Source: Straminergon stramineum (lineage: Eukaryota > Streptophyta > Bryopsida > Hypnales > Calliergonaceae). From it: a stretch of 64,000 bases of DNA. Location of the stretch: the NCBI GenBank assembly GCA_963920665.1, contig OY987266.1:26400248-26464247 (forward strand). The letters are read 5' to 3'. Shown here one piece after another: positions 1 to 13,600 of this stretch. The notes under the pieces were generated by a model. The model did not search any database. It was not told where the DNA came from and worked only from the letters and a program-made list of their open reading frames with translations. A program made the translations under genes and the position numbers. How positions within the stretch are numbered: the first letter of the stretch is position 1; each line of letters opens with the position of its first letter.

Positions 1-614
1 AGTATCTGTATCTTGCTCGAATACTAATGCTAGAGTTAGTTTCTTTCTTTAATAGGTCATAATTTATTTTGTTTGAAAAGCTCCAACTTTATACTTTCCC
101 ATGTTTGCTAGGAACTCTTAGACAATAAATATGTCCTTGAAACTTGGATGTTGTGGCCTGGCTAATTTGTATTCTACTAATCACAAAATATTTTAGTTTC
201 ACAATGTATAGTAGACAAATTTCATCATTTTGGGGGGGTAAGAATAACGATGGCTTAGCCATGTCATCGTACCAAGAAGGGGTGATGGGCATCTAGAATC
301 TAGTTGTTGCAATTGTGTGAGATGTGTTTGAAATCCTACAAGCTATAGGAAATAATTACATGATCTAGGTAAGTAGTTATATTCATCCATAAGTTCATCA
401 CCTTCTTTCAAACCAACTTTTGCCTAAAATAATTGTACTGTTTGTCCAAAGTCCAAATAGTCCAATTGTCTATCAAAAGATATAGAACCCTATATTCATT
501 AAATTTAAAGAACTTTTTTTACAAATTTGAGACTTTAAAGACTTTTAGGTGACTAGACTTAAACCCTAAAGGACCATTGTCCCTTTAGAAGACAAATGGG
601 ATTTCTAGAAGGCA

Positions 615-1812
615 TGGTTGCTATTTTATGAGCCTATGAGCATGAGCTTGTGAGCATACAACTTTTTAGAGATTCCATCTAAAATTTTTGGCTAAAATTT
701 CCTATTTTTAATAAATTTTATTCATACCTATTACCATGGACCTATTACCATGGTTCCTTAAACAACCTTGATATACCATTTATTGGACTTTGCTAGATTT
801 TAAGAAGAAAAAAATTGATGATTAATTAGGATTCTTTTAAAATCAAATAAGGTTGTCCTATTGAAAATGAGTTTTTTATGATCACTCCCCTCTTGCTACT
901 TGGTACCCTTCAATGTTGAGGGGAACCCCTCCATCATGGAAAGCAAAAAAAGAAAAAGAAAAAAAAAGATTTAAAAAAATAATAATTTTCTGTGGTTTAG
1001 GGGTTCCTCTTGGCGCCAAGAGGTACCAAGTAGCAAGAGGGGAGTGATCAATCAAACAACAATTTGATCAAGATAGAAGAGTTAGATCCTCGAGAGGTCT
1101 TACAATAAGATAATGATCAACTAATCAACATTTTGGTGTAACTAAGTTCATTCTTTACAGAAATAATCCCTATCAATCAAATATTTTCTTTAAATCTCAA
1201 AAATCTTAACAATATTTTCTAAAATATCTAATTACTAACTCATTAAGACATAAACGAAGGTACTTCCTTTATCAGCCCTAAGAAGATCTATGCTACTATA
1301 AGATAGTGATCAACAAAAAATGAAACTTGGTGTGGCTAAGTTCTTTTGACACATGTAATGAAATCTTATCAACAATTTTTTTTTCTAACATCTAAACAAA
1401 TTCAATACTAGCACATCAAAAAAAAATTATTGGTGTGTTCTCATTGACCCCAAGAGGGTCCATGCTTTTATAGGATAATGAACAACCAATATTCTAAACA
1501 AACTTATTTCCATCCCCATTCATCTTTCACATGAATTGGATTCTTCATCTTCATAATGTATATTTCTAGACCAGATTCAAAATTAAAATTTTCATTTGAA
1601 TTCTACATACCCATGGTAATAGGTCCATAGTAGTAAGTACTAAAATTTCCTACAAATAATTAAATTTTATTTAAATTTTAAGATGAAATCTATTTATAGA
1701 AATATTAATAAGTTTTCTAATGCTTTTTCAAATTTTTGAGTTCAATGCTCATATAATCCTTGCTCAACACTTATAGGCTTATGCTCAAAGGCTCACAAAA
1801 TAGCACCATTGG
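615..1812. repeat. Diverged inverted-repeat (foldback) element, about 1.2 kb
   Basis: The left arm (about 615-757) reads as the reverse complement of the right arm (about 1607-1812). Both contain a run built from GAGC and TGAGC words, a CATCTAAAATTT/CATCTTAAAATTT segment, and a CCTATTACCATGG segment (duplicated in the left arm). The arms are diverged and interrupted by indels, and no open frame lies between them. This looks like an old non-autonomous DNA element. I found no convincing target-site duplication, so the boundaries are approximate. Confidence 0.5.
879..1050. mobile_element. 172-bp MITE-like foldback nested in the larger inverted repeat
   Basis: Positions 879-907 and 1022-1050 are perfect 29-base inverted repeats beginning TGATCACTCCCCTCTTGC. 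The pairing resumes imperfectly inward through a GGGGAACCCC / GGGGTTCC segment. The loop is A-rich and has no coding potential. It lies inside the 615-1812 element, so it inserted later. No target duplication is obvious, so the superfamily is not assigned. Confidence 0.65.
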
Positions 1813-2239
1813 TGTAGGAGAGAAGCATGTGAAAATTAAGTGAAGTAAGTATATAACTTTCCTACATTTAGAAAACTAACTTTGACATTTGACTTGAATT
1901 CTTGGGTTGTTTTTTGTTTGACAACAGCACAAAGCTACTCCTTAAATTTAGTTTCTCCTTGTTCACATAGTATTGTAAACATCACGATATGAAACTCATC
2001 AATACCAATTTGGATTCCCGAAAACCTTAAAAATTGTTTTCCCATTTTGACACAACATAAATCAAGCAGCTATGCTACAAGAAGTTGTACCCTTGTAGTG
2101 TACCCTTTAGCACTTTTATTTTTTTATTCTTTAAAGCAGCTCGATTCTCGAGTAAGGTTCAACTCAAACTTCTTCAGAATAGCTTCAGTCAGAGCCACTA
2201 AAGACCGTCCACTAAGGCAATAAAGAAAGAAGGTACTGC

Positions 2240-3455
2240 GACCAGCCCAGTTAGAGGCCCGGTTGATACCCGACTAAAATGCAATACCCTGTCGTATGTT
2301 TTTCCGTGGAATACAACCACGTGTCAATATCGTAGAGGACCATCGCAAGCATGGGAATGCCTGCTGCGGCCGTCACCGATCGCTTGGCCTCTCCTCCACC
2401 ATCGCCCTCTGCGCTCTGCCCTCGATTGCCCCTTGTCGAGTAGATCATTACTGTAGCCATCCTAAATTTAGCAGCTGCAATTCCAGCGCTCATCCATCCG
2501 CGCCCCCAATTCCTTCGAATGGCTTCTCCTTCCATACCCAATTTAGGGGTCACACAGAGGACACTTCCATAATTAATGTGCGAGGATCGTCTCGTCTTTG
2601 AGGTTTCAGTCCATTGTCTGATCTGAGTGCAGAAGAGTAACAAGAACGTCACTTAAAATTTATGCATGTCAAGTGCGCTTCGAATTCGTGGAGAATTCAG
2701 TTAGTCGGCCAAGTGATTTTGTTTTTCTTGTGGAGTTTGTGCCGGGCGTCCTTCACGAGATGCAGGGTTTTCGGCGAGGTTTGAGGTGTGGAATTGAACT
2801 GGGTTGGGGGGTCGAAATTGGAGTCGGAATCGGAGTCGGAATTGGGATTGGAATAGGAGAGTAGGTTGGAAATTTGGGCTTGAATTTTGGGCGGAGTGGG
2901 CGGAGATTTGGGGGTTTTCCTGCTAAAATTTTGGGATGTGGGAATTGGGCTCAAGGAGACGGTTTGGTGGTGGTGACTCGGTTGCTTTTTGTTTTCCGTG
3001 AATGGATCTGTGAATTCGCTAGGCCTGTATCGGGTCTCGATTTTTCGTAATTGTGCGTAACTAGTGGCTTGGTGCAATTGTTGTTTAGGGTAGCTTTTGT
3101 GGATGGGATTCGAATTTCGAAAATTTGGGTGAATTTGGGCGTGTCTGTGTCCTGCAGATTGGGAATAACTTGAATTTTGGAGCGGAGATGGCGAGTTGTT
3201 AGGTTGGTCTCTGAGTCCGGGTTTTGTACGTGCCTTGGTTGGTCCGTCTGTGCCTTGGATGAGGGATGTGAATTCGCTGGGCTTGGGACGTAATCATGCG
3301 TATTTGATGGCTTGGTGCAGTTGTAATTCTCGAGCAAAATGGCTTGCAGAGATGGGATTTGATTTCGAATTCGTTTTTTTTATGAATTTGGTGTGTGTCT
3401 GCAGATGGGGTTCAGTGATTGAATCTGCGAGGCCGCAGTAGCAGCAGCAGTAAGT
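2240..3455 (+). promoter_or_regulatory. GC-richer promoter / 5' leader region of the LRR gene
   Basis: Base composition changes sharply near 2240 from AT-rich repeat DNA to a balanced, CpG-containing stretch that runs to the LRR start codon. Short open frames occur on both strands (for example 2251-2652 on the minus strand), but none looks like a known protein. A CTGCAG acceptor-like site at 3399-3404 sits just before the start, so a 5'-UTR intron is possible. A five-codon upstream frame begins at 3405. No TATA box stands out. The transcription start cannot be placed from sequence alone. Confidence 0.35.
2880..3404 (+). repeat. Tandem duplication of about 250 bp in the LRR gene leader
   Basis: Unit 1 (about 2880-3158) and unit 2 (about 3170-3404) share, in the same order, TTGAATTTTGG, GTGAATTCGCT, GGCTTGGTGCA, GATGGGATT followed by a TTTCGAA word, and a terminal GTGTCTG...CTGCAG. 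The copies are diverged by substitutions and small indels. Each ends in a splice-acceptor-like CTGCAG, so the duplication may have doubled a 5'-UTR intron end. Confidence 0.55.
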
Positions 3456-6400
3456 ATGGGAGGTGCGTGTTCTCGAAAGAGGGAGTCCAGTTACCCGGAA
3501 AGCTCCGATGATGGGCAGGGAAGCCATTCCGGAGGGTTGAGTCGGAGTATCAGCTTGCGATGGCCTGTCAAAGCGCCGCACGCCTCGGAATCTCCGCCCC
3601 AAAACCCGCGATCCTTGCTAGAGATTTGTGTCCGCGAGATTGTCAAGGTGCTGGCTCTCATGCCCATTCAGTTGATTATGAAAAGCAGGGTTTCATTTAT
3701 GCGATATTCTTTGTCAAGTAAATTATCTGGTGGGGTTTTGGATTTCAATTGAGCTTGAGATGAAAATTAGGGCCCAATTATGCGAATTCTTTGTAAAATA
3801 TCTGGTTAGGGATTTTGCTTTGTATTTAAATCAGGGTTTCATTATGTGAGTTCTTCGTAAAATAGCTGGTGTGGGGTCCTAAGTTTAGCTTTGATACGAG
3901 AACCTGTGGCTTCATGAGATCTGAGGAAGAATTTGAAAATAATTATTGTTAGCAATGAAATTTCTTAAAAATGGCTAAGGTGTGTGCTCACAGACACCAG
4001 TGGAATTGTTGCATTTGTTTCCTCTACAGAATATTAGGGAGTATGAATCTTTCGATGGTGTGCCCCGCGACTTGATTCAGCAAGTCCTGCATGAGCTTGT
4101 GAGGAAGCAGCTCCTTTCTCCTGAGAATTTGGATCTCTTCTCCAACTGCTCGCTGCAGGTATGGTTTATTCTGATCAAATCACCCAGTTTTTCTGGAGAG
4201 GTTCTTTTGTCCAATTTTGTTTATTTTTTGACCAATACAGGCAACGTTTTAACAGATTCTGGTGATATTAACTTTGGCCCAATCTGCATACATATTATTC
4301 TCAATATGATAAATTGAAGTGGTCTTGTAGGGGTTAATGATGTGGGATGAGTTTCTGCAGGACGTTTTACTCGCAGATTATCCTGGCGTGAAGGATTCCT
4401 GGCTGGATGTCATCGGTTCTCAGGGCGAATCACTTCTGGCATTGGACATCTCCAACTCGGCAGTTACCAATGAAGGGCTGGATTTTCTTGAACCGTGTAC
4501 CAACCTGCAGTCTCTGAGCTTGAATTATTGTGACCACATTGCAGACGAGGGTCTCTCCATGTTGGCCGGTACTGTTCGTACTACTTGGATCTCATTGCGC
4601 TTTAATTGCCCAAATTAAATGGACAAAATACGCCGCTTCCATATCTGTAGGAGTTGGAATAAATCATTTTGGAACATGCAGGGAAGGCAATAGAATGTAC
4701 CAATAGAAAGAAGTATTCATTTCCTACGTTTTTGAAGAATAGAAATATCAAATACTCCGTATGTTATAAAGCTGCTAGAATCTCTCAAGGTAGACTTTCT
4801 ACTTTATCTCAAGTGACGGTTGTCAGCTCTGAGATTATATCACTGGTGTTTCGAAACATTTTTTAATTTTTTTCTGCTTTTTGAGTTAGGTTTGGTGATT
4901 TTGGATATCCAGGGCTATCGAACCTTACATCGCTGAGTCTGCGGAGTAGTAACCTGATCACTGCAGCTGGAATGCGCAACTTCACCCATCTGGTCAACCT
5001 CAGAAACCTCGATCTGGAACGGTGCCCACTTATTCAGGGTGGTTTCGTCTACTTAAAAGGTAGGACTTTTTGCTAAAAGCCGTATTGCACACACATACTC
5101 ATCTTAAGAAGAATATTTACCCATTAGTGTTTGAACTAAATATAATAACACTTTTAGAGAATCTTAGTAAACAGAACGAACTCCAAAATACGCATGCCAC
5201 TCAATAATATAAGACATTTCTTTCTTGTTTTCATTGCTACATATCAGATTATTCCTTCAAGCTTCCTAAATGAGATGACATCTCATACATCACATTTCGG
5301 AAGCCCAGGGCCATTTCGTACATCATCAACCCCTTAGTGAGTAAATGGTCAAAAGTGACCGCTTCCATATGTAAAGGGAGTTGAAATGCATCGTTTCGGA
5401 AACTTGCACTGATAGAAACAAGAATTCATTACCTACACTTTTGAACAGTCAAATCATGTTATCGAAGTTATTATAATTGACTATAAGCTTCCAAGAAGAG
5501 TTTCTATTTGTAGTTCCGGATAATATGGCATTCTTGAAATACAACAGGCAGATGCTCATGATATGTATGTATGCCCTTCCTCGTGACTGTTTTCAGGCCT
5601 AACCACCTTGGAGAAGTTGAACGTCGGATGGTGCATTGGGGTGCGGAACTCGGATATCAAGAATCTCGCGGGTACCGATGCCACAAACACCTTGCTGCTA
5701 CCAAGTCGCTCTGGTTTAACTGCAGTTTAACTGTAGTTTAATTGTCAGTTCTGCTCATTGTTTAAGTATGCTCAAATCTCTGTCTCCACTGATGAATGTC
5801 AGGGCTTATAAACCTGAAGGAGCTTCAAATTTCCAGGAGCAAGGTGAATGATTCCGGTATCGCATCCTTGAAAGGTGAGCGTTTGGGGTTACTTTTATTT
5901 GGGAATCCGTCTCAGAGGTTTATCAGGATTGTTTGTTTGCTAAGGGAACTGCACCTGATTGTGACCCTTTCTAAAACCAACCCTAAAACGTATTGCCTAT
6001 ATTCATGAGAGCCTAGAATGAGAGCCTAGGGTCTCTTTTTGGAACACCTAGTTTCAGTACTTTGAAAATTCATATTTTATTCGGACATAGTCTTCAAATA
6101 ATTCTGAAGAAGAGAATTTAGAATAGTGCCTACTTTGACTTCCAACAAAAAATTAAAGCAATATAATAGGAGGAACGTTGCTCAATTGCTTAGTCGGACG
6201 CAATTAGGTGTAGTTCCCTTACTGCCAGCACCAAGTTCTTGAGATTCTTGTTTTGTCATGTTGCTGTAACAAATTCTGGAAACACTGCTTTTCTCACCCA
6301 AGTCATTCTCTACCATCAAAGGTAGTAATTTTTTGGACAATTCTATTGTTGTCTCTTTCCTGATAGGCCTGACGAAGCTTCGGAGTCTTAGCATGGAAGG

Positions 6401-9400
6401 TTGCCCAGTCACTGGTCACAGCATGGAAAGTGTTGTTGGTACGTCTATCCTCGTCTACTTTAACCCTTAAAGGCAACAAAGGCACCTCTGGTCATCACCA
6501 AATCACTTTGACCATCAACTACTCACATTAAAAAAAGGGATTTTGTAAGATTCAGACGTCACACAGGATGCAAATAGTATGTGGGTGCATTTTTAGAATT
6601 TTCATTTACATCTAATTTTGAAGCACAAAACTCAAGAGATCTTACTAATTTACTACATTTAGATCTTTTCTTTAAGTCTTTAATTGTTAAGTCATTCTAC
6701 TGTCGTAGTATTGTTCTCTGTTCCTGCTTTGATATTTTGTATAAAATTTCAGGGTGTAATGATCCTTGTGAACACTTTACAGGTCTAACTGAGCTGGGGC
6801 ATTTGAACTTCCACTCCTGCTACTTACCGGACTCTGCCTTTCAGAAGCTTGCAGGTCAGCCATTGTAGATTTCGTGTTGAAAATATTCCTTTGTGCATGT
6901 GATACCTGAATTTTCTGTGACCTAGGGTGAACCTACACATTTGAGGAACTAACGATGGAAGCAATGCACTTGAAACTTGGTTAGAAACGTTATTTACCTG
7001 AGACTTTAATCCTTCCTCCTGTAACGCAGGTCTGACTAACCTCCGGACGTTGAACCTGGGTTACAACAATCTCACGGATTCCGGCATGGTCTCTCTCAAA
7101 GGTTAGGCTCATCTGCTTCTTCGTTTGTCATGGATGTTTTGTTGGGGATGTAAATAAATGAAACTAAACTAATGATAAGAGCTTCAGAGTAAGCCCATTG
7201 TACTCTATTCACCTCTTTATGCTGAAGTTCACTTAAGGTTTGAATAGAAAGTTCACTAGGTAGTTAATATTCAACTCTAGTAACTTTCAAAACCTATTTC
7301 TGTCATCGAAAAATGCAGGTATAATTTCTTCTTTCTATTGGTACATTTTGTTACCTTGAAGTTTCTTAAGTGATTTATTTCAACTCTTATAGATATGGAA
7401 GTGTCCACTTCCACTTTATGATTATATAGTTAGGAGAGAAGAAACCATATTGTAGTCACTAGCCAAATTTAGGCGATGGCTCAATGAAGGGGCGTTGCTA
7501 GCATAATCTCAGACTATCACAATTCATGCGGGAATATGGTCACCGGTATGTCTGGCTGTCGTAGATTTTGCCATTAACTTAGTGCATTTGGGAATGTAAC
7601 TGTTGGGTTTACATGGGATCACCACCTGGTACTGAAAAACGAAACCAAGTATAAGTTAATACCAATTGACAAGACGAGTGTTTTTAACAATGCAGGGTTG
7701 ACCAACCTGGAGAGTTTGAATCTTGATTCGTGTAAAGTCAGTGACGATGGAATTGAGCATATCAAAGGTGATAGTAGACCAATTTCAACTAATTTTCAAT
7801 TTGTGAATTTATGACAGTTTCTGGAGTTGACAATGTATTCGATGGGTTTCCTGAAATTATGAACTTTGCCTTCGCAAGGAATGTAGCTTACATGAGATAT
7901 CCTTTTGGCATAAGATGGTTTATGCTTAGCCTTTGTGGTCAATTTGGAATTTAATCTCTAAAGGACCAAGATGTTCAAATTTGGCCTCATGTTTTTTTGA
8001 GCTAGTTTGAGTCTTTTTATTTTGGTTCAATTTTTGTTTATTTTTTGGCCAAAACGTGTATTGTTCTTCACTGATTCTGGTGACATTAAAATATGTCCTC
8101 ATCTGAAATATATTTTTCAAAATATGATCTATTTGGAATGGCCCTTTTCATGCCTGGAATCCTTTGTCCTGTAGGGGTAAAGATGAAGATTCAAACAATC
8201 TGACTGTTTCATGAATTTGCTGGGTTCAGGGCTTGTGAATTTGCGGATGCTTGATCTGTCAGACTCAGATATCGGGAACGAGGGCTTACGATTCCTCACT
8301 GGTAAAATTCCGAACTGAAATTGAGATCCTATTTATGAGTGTTTTCCTTGATCTACAAAGTTGATGGAGGTGATGAGTCGATTTTAACCAAGCCTAATAG
8401 AGTCAAGCATTGTAACCCCTACGTGGATGTTGATTTGTGGATTATAGGTGTTGAGTCTTTGGGTTCTTGGGGGTTAACCCTTCAAGTTTCAGACAATTTA
8501 TGTACTTATTCACAAGTCTGAACTTTGATCGATATTATTCATTATACATCAAGTTTATTAGAAAAGATTGCTTGTACTTTCAGCTTCCCCTTCAATATGA
8601 ACATTATAATATGGAACTCATTTGGTAATGCTCTTTGGAATGTAAGAATATTGAGTTAAAAACTTTGACTTGTTGCATAGGTGAGAGGCCAAATAATGGC
8701 CTGGTAGGCCTTGAAGGATCAATGCCATATGATTTTAATCTCTGAATCTCTGGGTGTTGACTTGCGGATTCAATCTCCAAGGTGCTGAGATCCTTAGAAC
8801 CTGATGATGAATTTTGTTGTATATCAGGTTTGAAGAAGCTGGAGAGCTTGAACCTTTCCTTCACAGGGGGTATTTTGGACAGTGGCTTGCGCACACTTGC
8901 AACCATCACATCACTCACGTCTCTGAACCTGGACTCCAAGCAGATCACGGATGCAGGCCTTGCTGCGCTGACAGGTTTCAAAACTCTCAATGGATGGAGC
9001 ATGTTCGCCTTCCATGAATGCATGATTTCTCTCTGAGCTTGTAATACTGACAATCGATGAAATTGCTCTGCAGGCTTGACTGGTTTAAAAACTCTGGACC
9101 TCTTCGGTGCAAAGATCACTGACTATGGCATGTCCTGCCTTCGATGTGAGACTTTTTTCCTGAGCTCTTGCTTGTAATTGAGACTCATTTCTTGGAAATC
9201 CTGTTTTTGTGCTCTTAGCTTCGATTTACACTTGTATAGGCCTTGTGATTGGGGCTTAGCTTTTAGAATAATCAGGGATCTGCTCCTCTGTACTGGTGCT
9301 GCCTGCTTATATGGTCATTCCTAGCTGAGACTGACTGGTAAATTCTTGTGACAGATTTCAAGAAACTGCAGACCTTGGAGCTTTGCGGTGGAGGTATTAC

Positions 9401-10197
9401 AGATGCAGGAGTAAGCAAAATAAAGGATCTCACATCGCTTACCTCTCTCAACCTTTCGCAAAACTTGCGTCTCACAGACAACGCCCTCCAGTATCTCTCG
9501 GGTGAGTGTGCTATCTACGAATGTCAAGGATACTGTTACCGTCACTTCAAGATTTTTAACATATGTAGAAGTTTGATTTGGGGAAGATCACTATGGAGCC
9601 ATTGAGAGATTTTTGGTTTACAAGAGTCAAATCTGTTTTAATCAAGTTTTTATCATTAGAAATCAATTTCTTATGCAACTTCAAAGTGGGAGGTTCAGTA
9701 GATCACTACATGTGATGGTACCCAATCCATTTCCATTCAAAAATTTGTGGGCATTGACGTTGAGCCAAGTCATACATCATGTTGCTTACACCAATTGCTA
9801 ACAACTCCAACCAAGTGTAGGAATAGGTGATAACAGGAGTCTCTGTAGGACACGGCGTTAGGTCCCTAAAAGCTTTAGTATCCTCCACCTTCAGTTACGA
9901 CTTGACTAAAATGAATGGACTTCAACAAGACTTTCGATTAAGTTAGTAAACTAATACTGTGATTTAATACGAAATTTCCTAACCTCGATTTATGACATTG
10001 CTAATGATGCAGGGATGAGAAATCTTATATCCTTGAACCTGGCGAACTCCAGGGTGACGAACGCCGGGCTCCAGTATTTGAAGCCACTGACGAATTTGAC
10101 GTCTCTGGCACTTCAAGGCTGCAAGGTGACCCGACTGGCGGTGGACCATCTTCAGGCCACCTCCTTACCCAACCTCGCAGTCGTTCGCCTTAAGTAG
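3456..10197 (+). CDS. N-myristoylated leucine-rich-repeat protein, 15 coding exons
   Basis: The spliced frame is 577 residues from exons 3456-3647, 4030-4158, 4361-4568, 4913-5059, 5597-5671, 5803-5874, 6367-6438, 6783-6854, 7030-7101, 7696-7767, 8230-8301, 8828-8974, 9074-9145, 9355-9501 and 10013-10197. All junctions are GT-AG and the phases agree. The protein starts MGGACSRKRE: Gly2 and Cys5 suit N-myristoylation and palmitoylation, so plasma-membrane anchoring is likely. An F-box-like/N-terminal segment (about 65-110) ends in the DYPGVKD block, followed by about 17 LRRs of the cysteine-containing, plant/GALA type (LxxLxLxxCxxITDxGL). From exon 3 on, introns are phase 1 and fall in the Gly-Leu junction between repeats, so one exon is usually one 24-residue repeat. 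Length, start and exon content match the plant family containing Arabidopsis At1g15740. The molecular role is not established. Short exons and perfect phases argue for an intact gene. Confidence 0.93.
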
Positions 10198-10680
10198 CAA
10201 GCTCTGTACCGGGCTCTGTACAAAAGAAAGGGAGAGGCCATGTACAGACATAAAACTTGGCGTTGGCTGTGGTGTAACTGCGGACAATTCCCGATCTGCA
10301 CTACGTTTTTGAAGGGAGAGAGACTTGTAAAGCTGCGTCCCTCCCTCTCGAGCTGTTTTCTGGAGCTTTTGCTTGACACAGAGCTTTAAATACTTAATGG
10401 GCAGTGTAAAAAGGCACTAATAACACTTGTACAAACTTTCAAAATTTGTGCTGTTCTCATTCGAAGAAAACTGCTTGAAGCTCTCTCCTGGATAGCGATA
10501 TTCTTCGTTCTGACAGCGAAGACTGTTGTTTCTTTGTGGTGTTCCATTGTAAATTGCGGAATCCCATTGTATCAAGGTTCTATATATGATCAGTTTCCTG
10601 AAGATTGAGTCCTCTTCTTTCTTTCTTCTTCGATTCTTTCTCTGAAATTTTAGCACTATGGATGAGAGGAGACATAAGCT
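10198..10680 (+). other. 3' flank / probable 3' UTR of the LRR gene
   Basis: This stretch keeps the balanced composition of the gene body and has no convincing coding frame. A pyrimidine-rich run at 10612-10640 is followed by the return to AT-rich intergenic DNA. No canonical AATAAA stands out near the stop, so the poly(A) site is unplaced. Confidence 0.4.
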
Positions 10681-13600
10681 TGTAGTGATGGTGGTGTTGT
10701 ATTGTTGTTTTTACATGATCAAGCTACAATTCCTCATCCTCTAGATACATAATCAACACTAGAATGGAGCCTGTTGCAATGCCACAACACGGTGCAAGGG
10801 TTCATTGACAAGTTTTTAAGATGTCATTAGTATTTACCATAAATAGATGAATGAAAAATAGTACAAATGAAAATGTGTCAAAAAATTGTGACAAATTAAC
10901 TCCTATTTGGATTTGGATAAGGGCACTGATTTTCCTTTGGGCCAATACCAAATTTGGGTGATCAAGGAAGTTAATGTTGTGCTTCCACTACCAATTTTTA
11001 ATGTCTTGTGTACTTGCCCAGTACTTGCAAGATGGCTTGTTTTAAAATTTGAAAATAAATTAGCAACAGCATTGCTATGGTTTCTGCTATCACCACCACA
11101 TTCCTTAATTACGGCATTTTAGGCAATGTACTTTGACAATCCCCACACCATCTTGGTCCCAAAATTTCAGCACCCATTCATTGTCTTCTAAGGGCACATT
11201 TTTAGATATTGGTCTAAGATATCTTTCAGATGAGAGTCAATTTCTGGCATACCTCACAATCTTGGTTGTCATCATCATCACCGCCAATCCTAAAAGAATC
11301 AAAAAGCTAAGTGGAAACCTCCACTATTACATCTGGCTCCACCACAAGCTCTAGATTGGCAAGAGCTTTAGGCTACACTCTCCAATGCTTTGTTGGTTGA
11401 GGGTTGACACAATCTAAAGGTATCACATCCACATCCTTGAAAATGTCAATGAGGGATTTAATCTTTTTTCATATTCGGCAACTATCTTCAACATCCTAGA
11501 AATCAAATGCCAAGTCCAACACATTGGCAACCTCTAGCTGATCCCTTAGATTCAAACCTTCAGATTTGCCATCAATGACTTTTTAACTTCTTGAAGAACT
11601 CTAAATCCACCTCCTTGTCCTCCATGATCTATAATTTGAAGTAGCCTTCCCTTAGTGTTGCGATGACGTTTAATCCTAAATCCCAAATATAGAAACACTA
11701 GATGACAAACTTACCATAAATCCAAAGGTTTGAATCTGTTAACCTAGAGCCCAAAGACTGAAACAAATCCTAAACTAACATACCCAAAATTGAGTCCAAA
11801 ACTCTAAAGAATGAACCCCTTCTATAATCCAACACACACAAAACCGAATCCATAACTCAAACCATAAACCCTCACTTTAAAGCAAACAACATCCCAAACA
11901 CTTTGAAGTTCCTACAAATCCCTACAAATTGAATCCTTCATTGCACACCTCACACATGACCGTAAACTGCAAAATCTAGGTATAAGACACTAATTGTAAA
12001 CAAAAATAATAACCCTTGAATTGAAACATGAAAATCCAACAAGAGATCTCACTATAAACCCTTATTAATAACTTTAAAAGTGATAGCATGCACAGATACT
12101 ACATTTAGACCATTATTTGGGAAGTTAGAAGTGAAGTTGGTGTCACAGCAAAAAACAAGATTAAAAGCATGCAAGAAAAGAACCTAAAGTGGAAAACAAC
12201 ATTCAAAGCACTCAAAGTGTAGTAGTGCAAAGGAGAGGATTAGATCATAAAGCCATATAGGGACAAAAAAATATCCATTTCATTGGATTGTTATACAATT
12301 TCTCATCTAACCAAACCAAGGTTGTCAATCATGATGTGATTTGGAGTTTTCATGTCATAATGTCATGCCACTAAAGATGCATCATGACACATTATAATTT
12401 TGCCAAGATTTCTTTAGAATCTTGACAACTCTAATCCTAACCCCTAAACTTAAAAATTTTAAGGCCTTTTTTTCACTAAATTTTGACAATTATGGATAGA
12501 AAATCAAATATGTCACTATTGTTTATCATATTATTCTAAGTTACATTGTTTTTTCTAGAGAATTTTATGACATTCCATCCAAATAGTTCGAATATTCTAT
12601 CATGAGTTCATAATAGACTTTCAGGTCATGTCACATCATGCATCATGACATCTTGACATAGTGATGTGATGTGACCCTGACAACCCTAAACCGCATATGT
12701 CAACAATCCTACAAATTAACCCTAACCTTTTTATAATAAATTCCTAGGATCTATATCATTGAGTCTATTTTAGGAAAAAATTACAAATATGAGGTATTAT
12801 TTATAAATGTATCTTACTTATAATTGAGTGCAAATTAATTTGTACTTTGTATATTATCTCAAATTTTTTTCTAATTTTTTAACACTATGAATTAAAGGTG
12901 ACAATCATGAAAATATGCATATCACATTTATAGCAATATACCAATACGGCCAATCAAATGTACTATATGCTTGAAAGAAAACTAGTTGCACCATGGTACC
13001 ATGGAAAGATGGATGCACCTACTAGGACTTAGTTGAGAATTGGACCAAGCAAGAATCAAAGAGTTGTGTAACACGAATACAAGCCAACTGATCATGTCAA
13101 CATACTAAGCAATCTATAGGGGAAGCTCATCTCCACCTCATACCCGTCTTTATAGGTACTAACCACATCTTCTTACAATAGAACCTTTCTAAAGCAATAG
13201 GGGCCGAACCACCTACCATTTTTACAATAGAGAGATCTATTGATTTAGAGAAGGTTTGTGCATTCAAGAATTTATAATTTTTGCATAAATAATGTTGTTT
13301 GGGAAGTGCATTGGTTTTTGTGGGTAGGTTGTCAAAGGACACTTGTCAATCTTGAAACACACACAACAAGAACAATATCAAGATATCACCTTCCTTGTTG
13401 TACACACATAGAGACATAATAATGTGCTACCACTTATTAAATTCTCTAAGCTAAGACTGCCAAGTATTATTCTTTTAGAGTGGTTTATTGACTTACAAAG
13501 TATCAACTTAGACAAGTTCTAGTGTAGTACATCAATGCAATAGTATAGGACTGTCAACCTTCCCAATTCCAAGAAACTTTGTTTTTTCTTGTGCATTCAA

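Noticed and set aside
2251..2652. 133-codon minus-strand frame in GC-richer DNA
   Set aside because: It overlaps a 101-codon plus-strand frame, has no recognised motif and lies in the probable promoter region of the LRR gene. It is more likely a by-product of composition.
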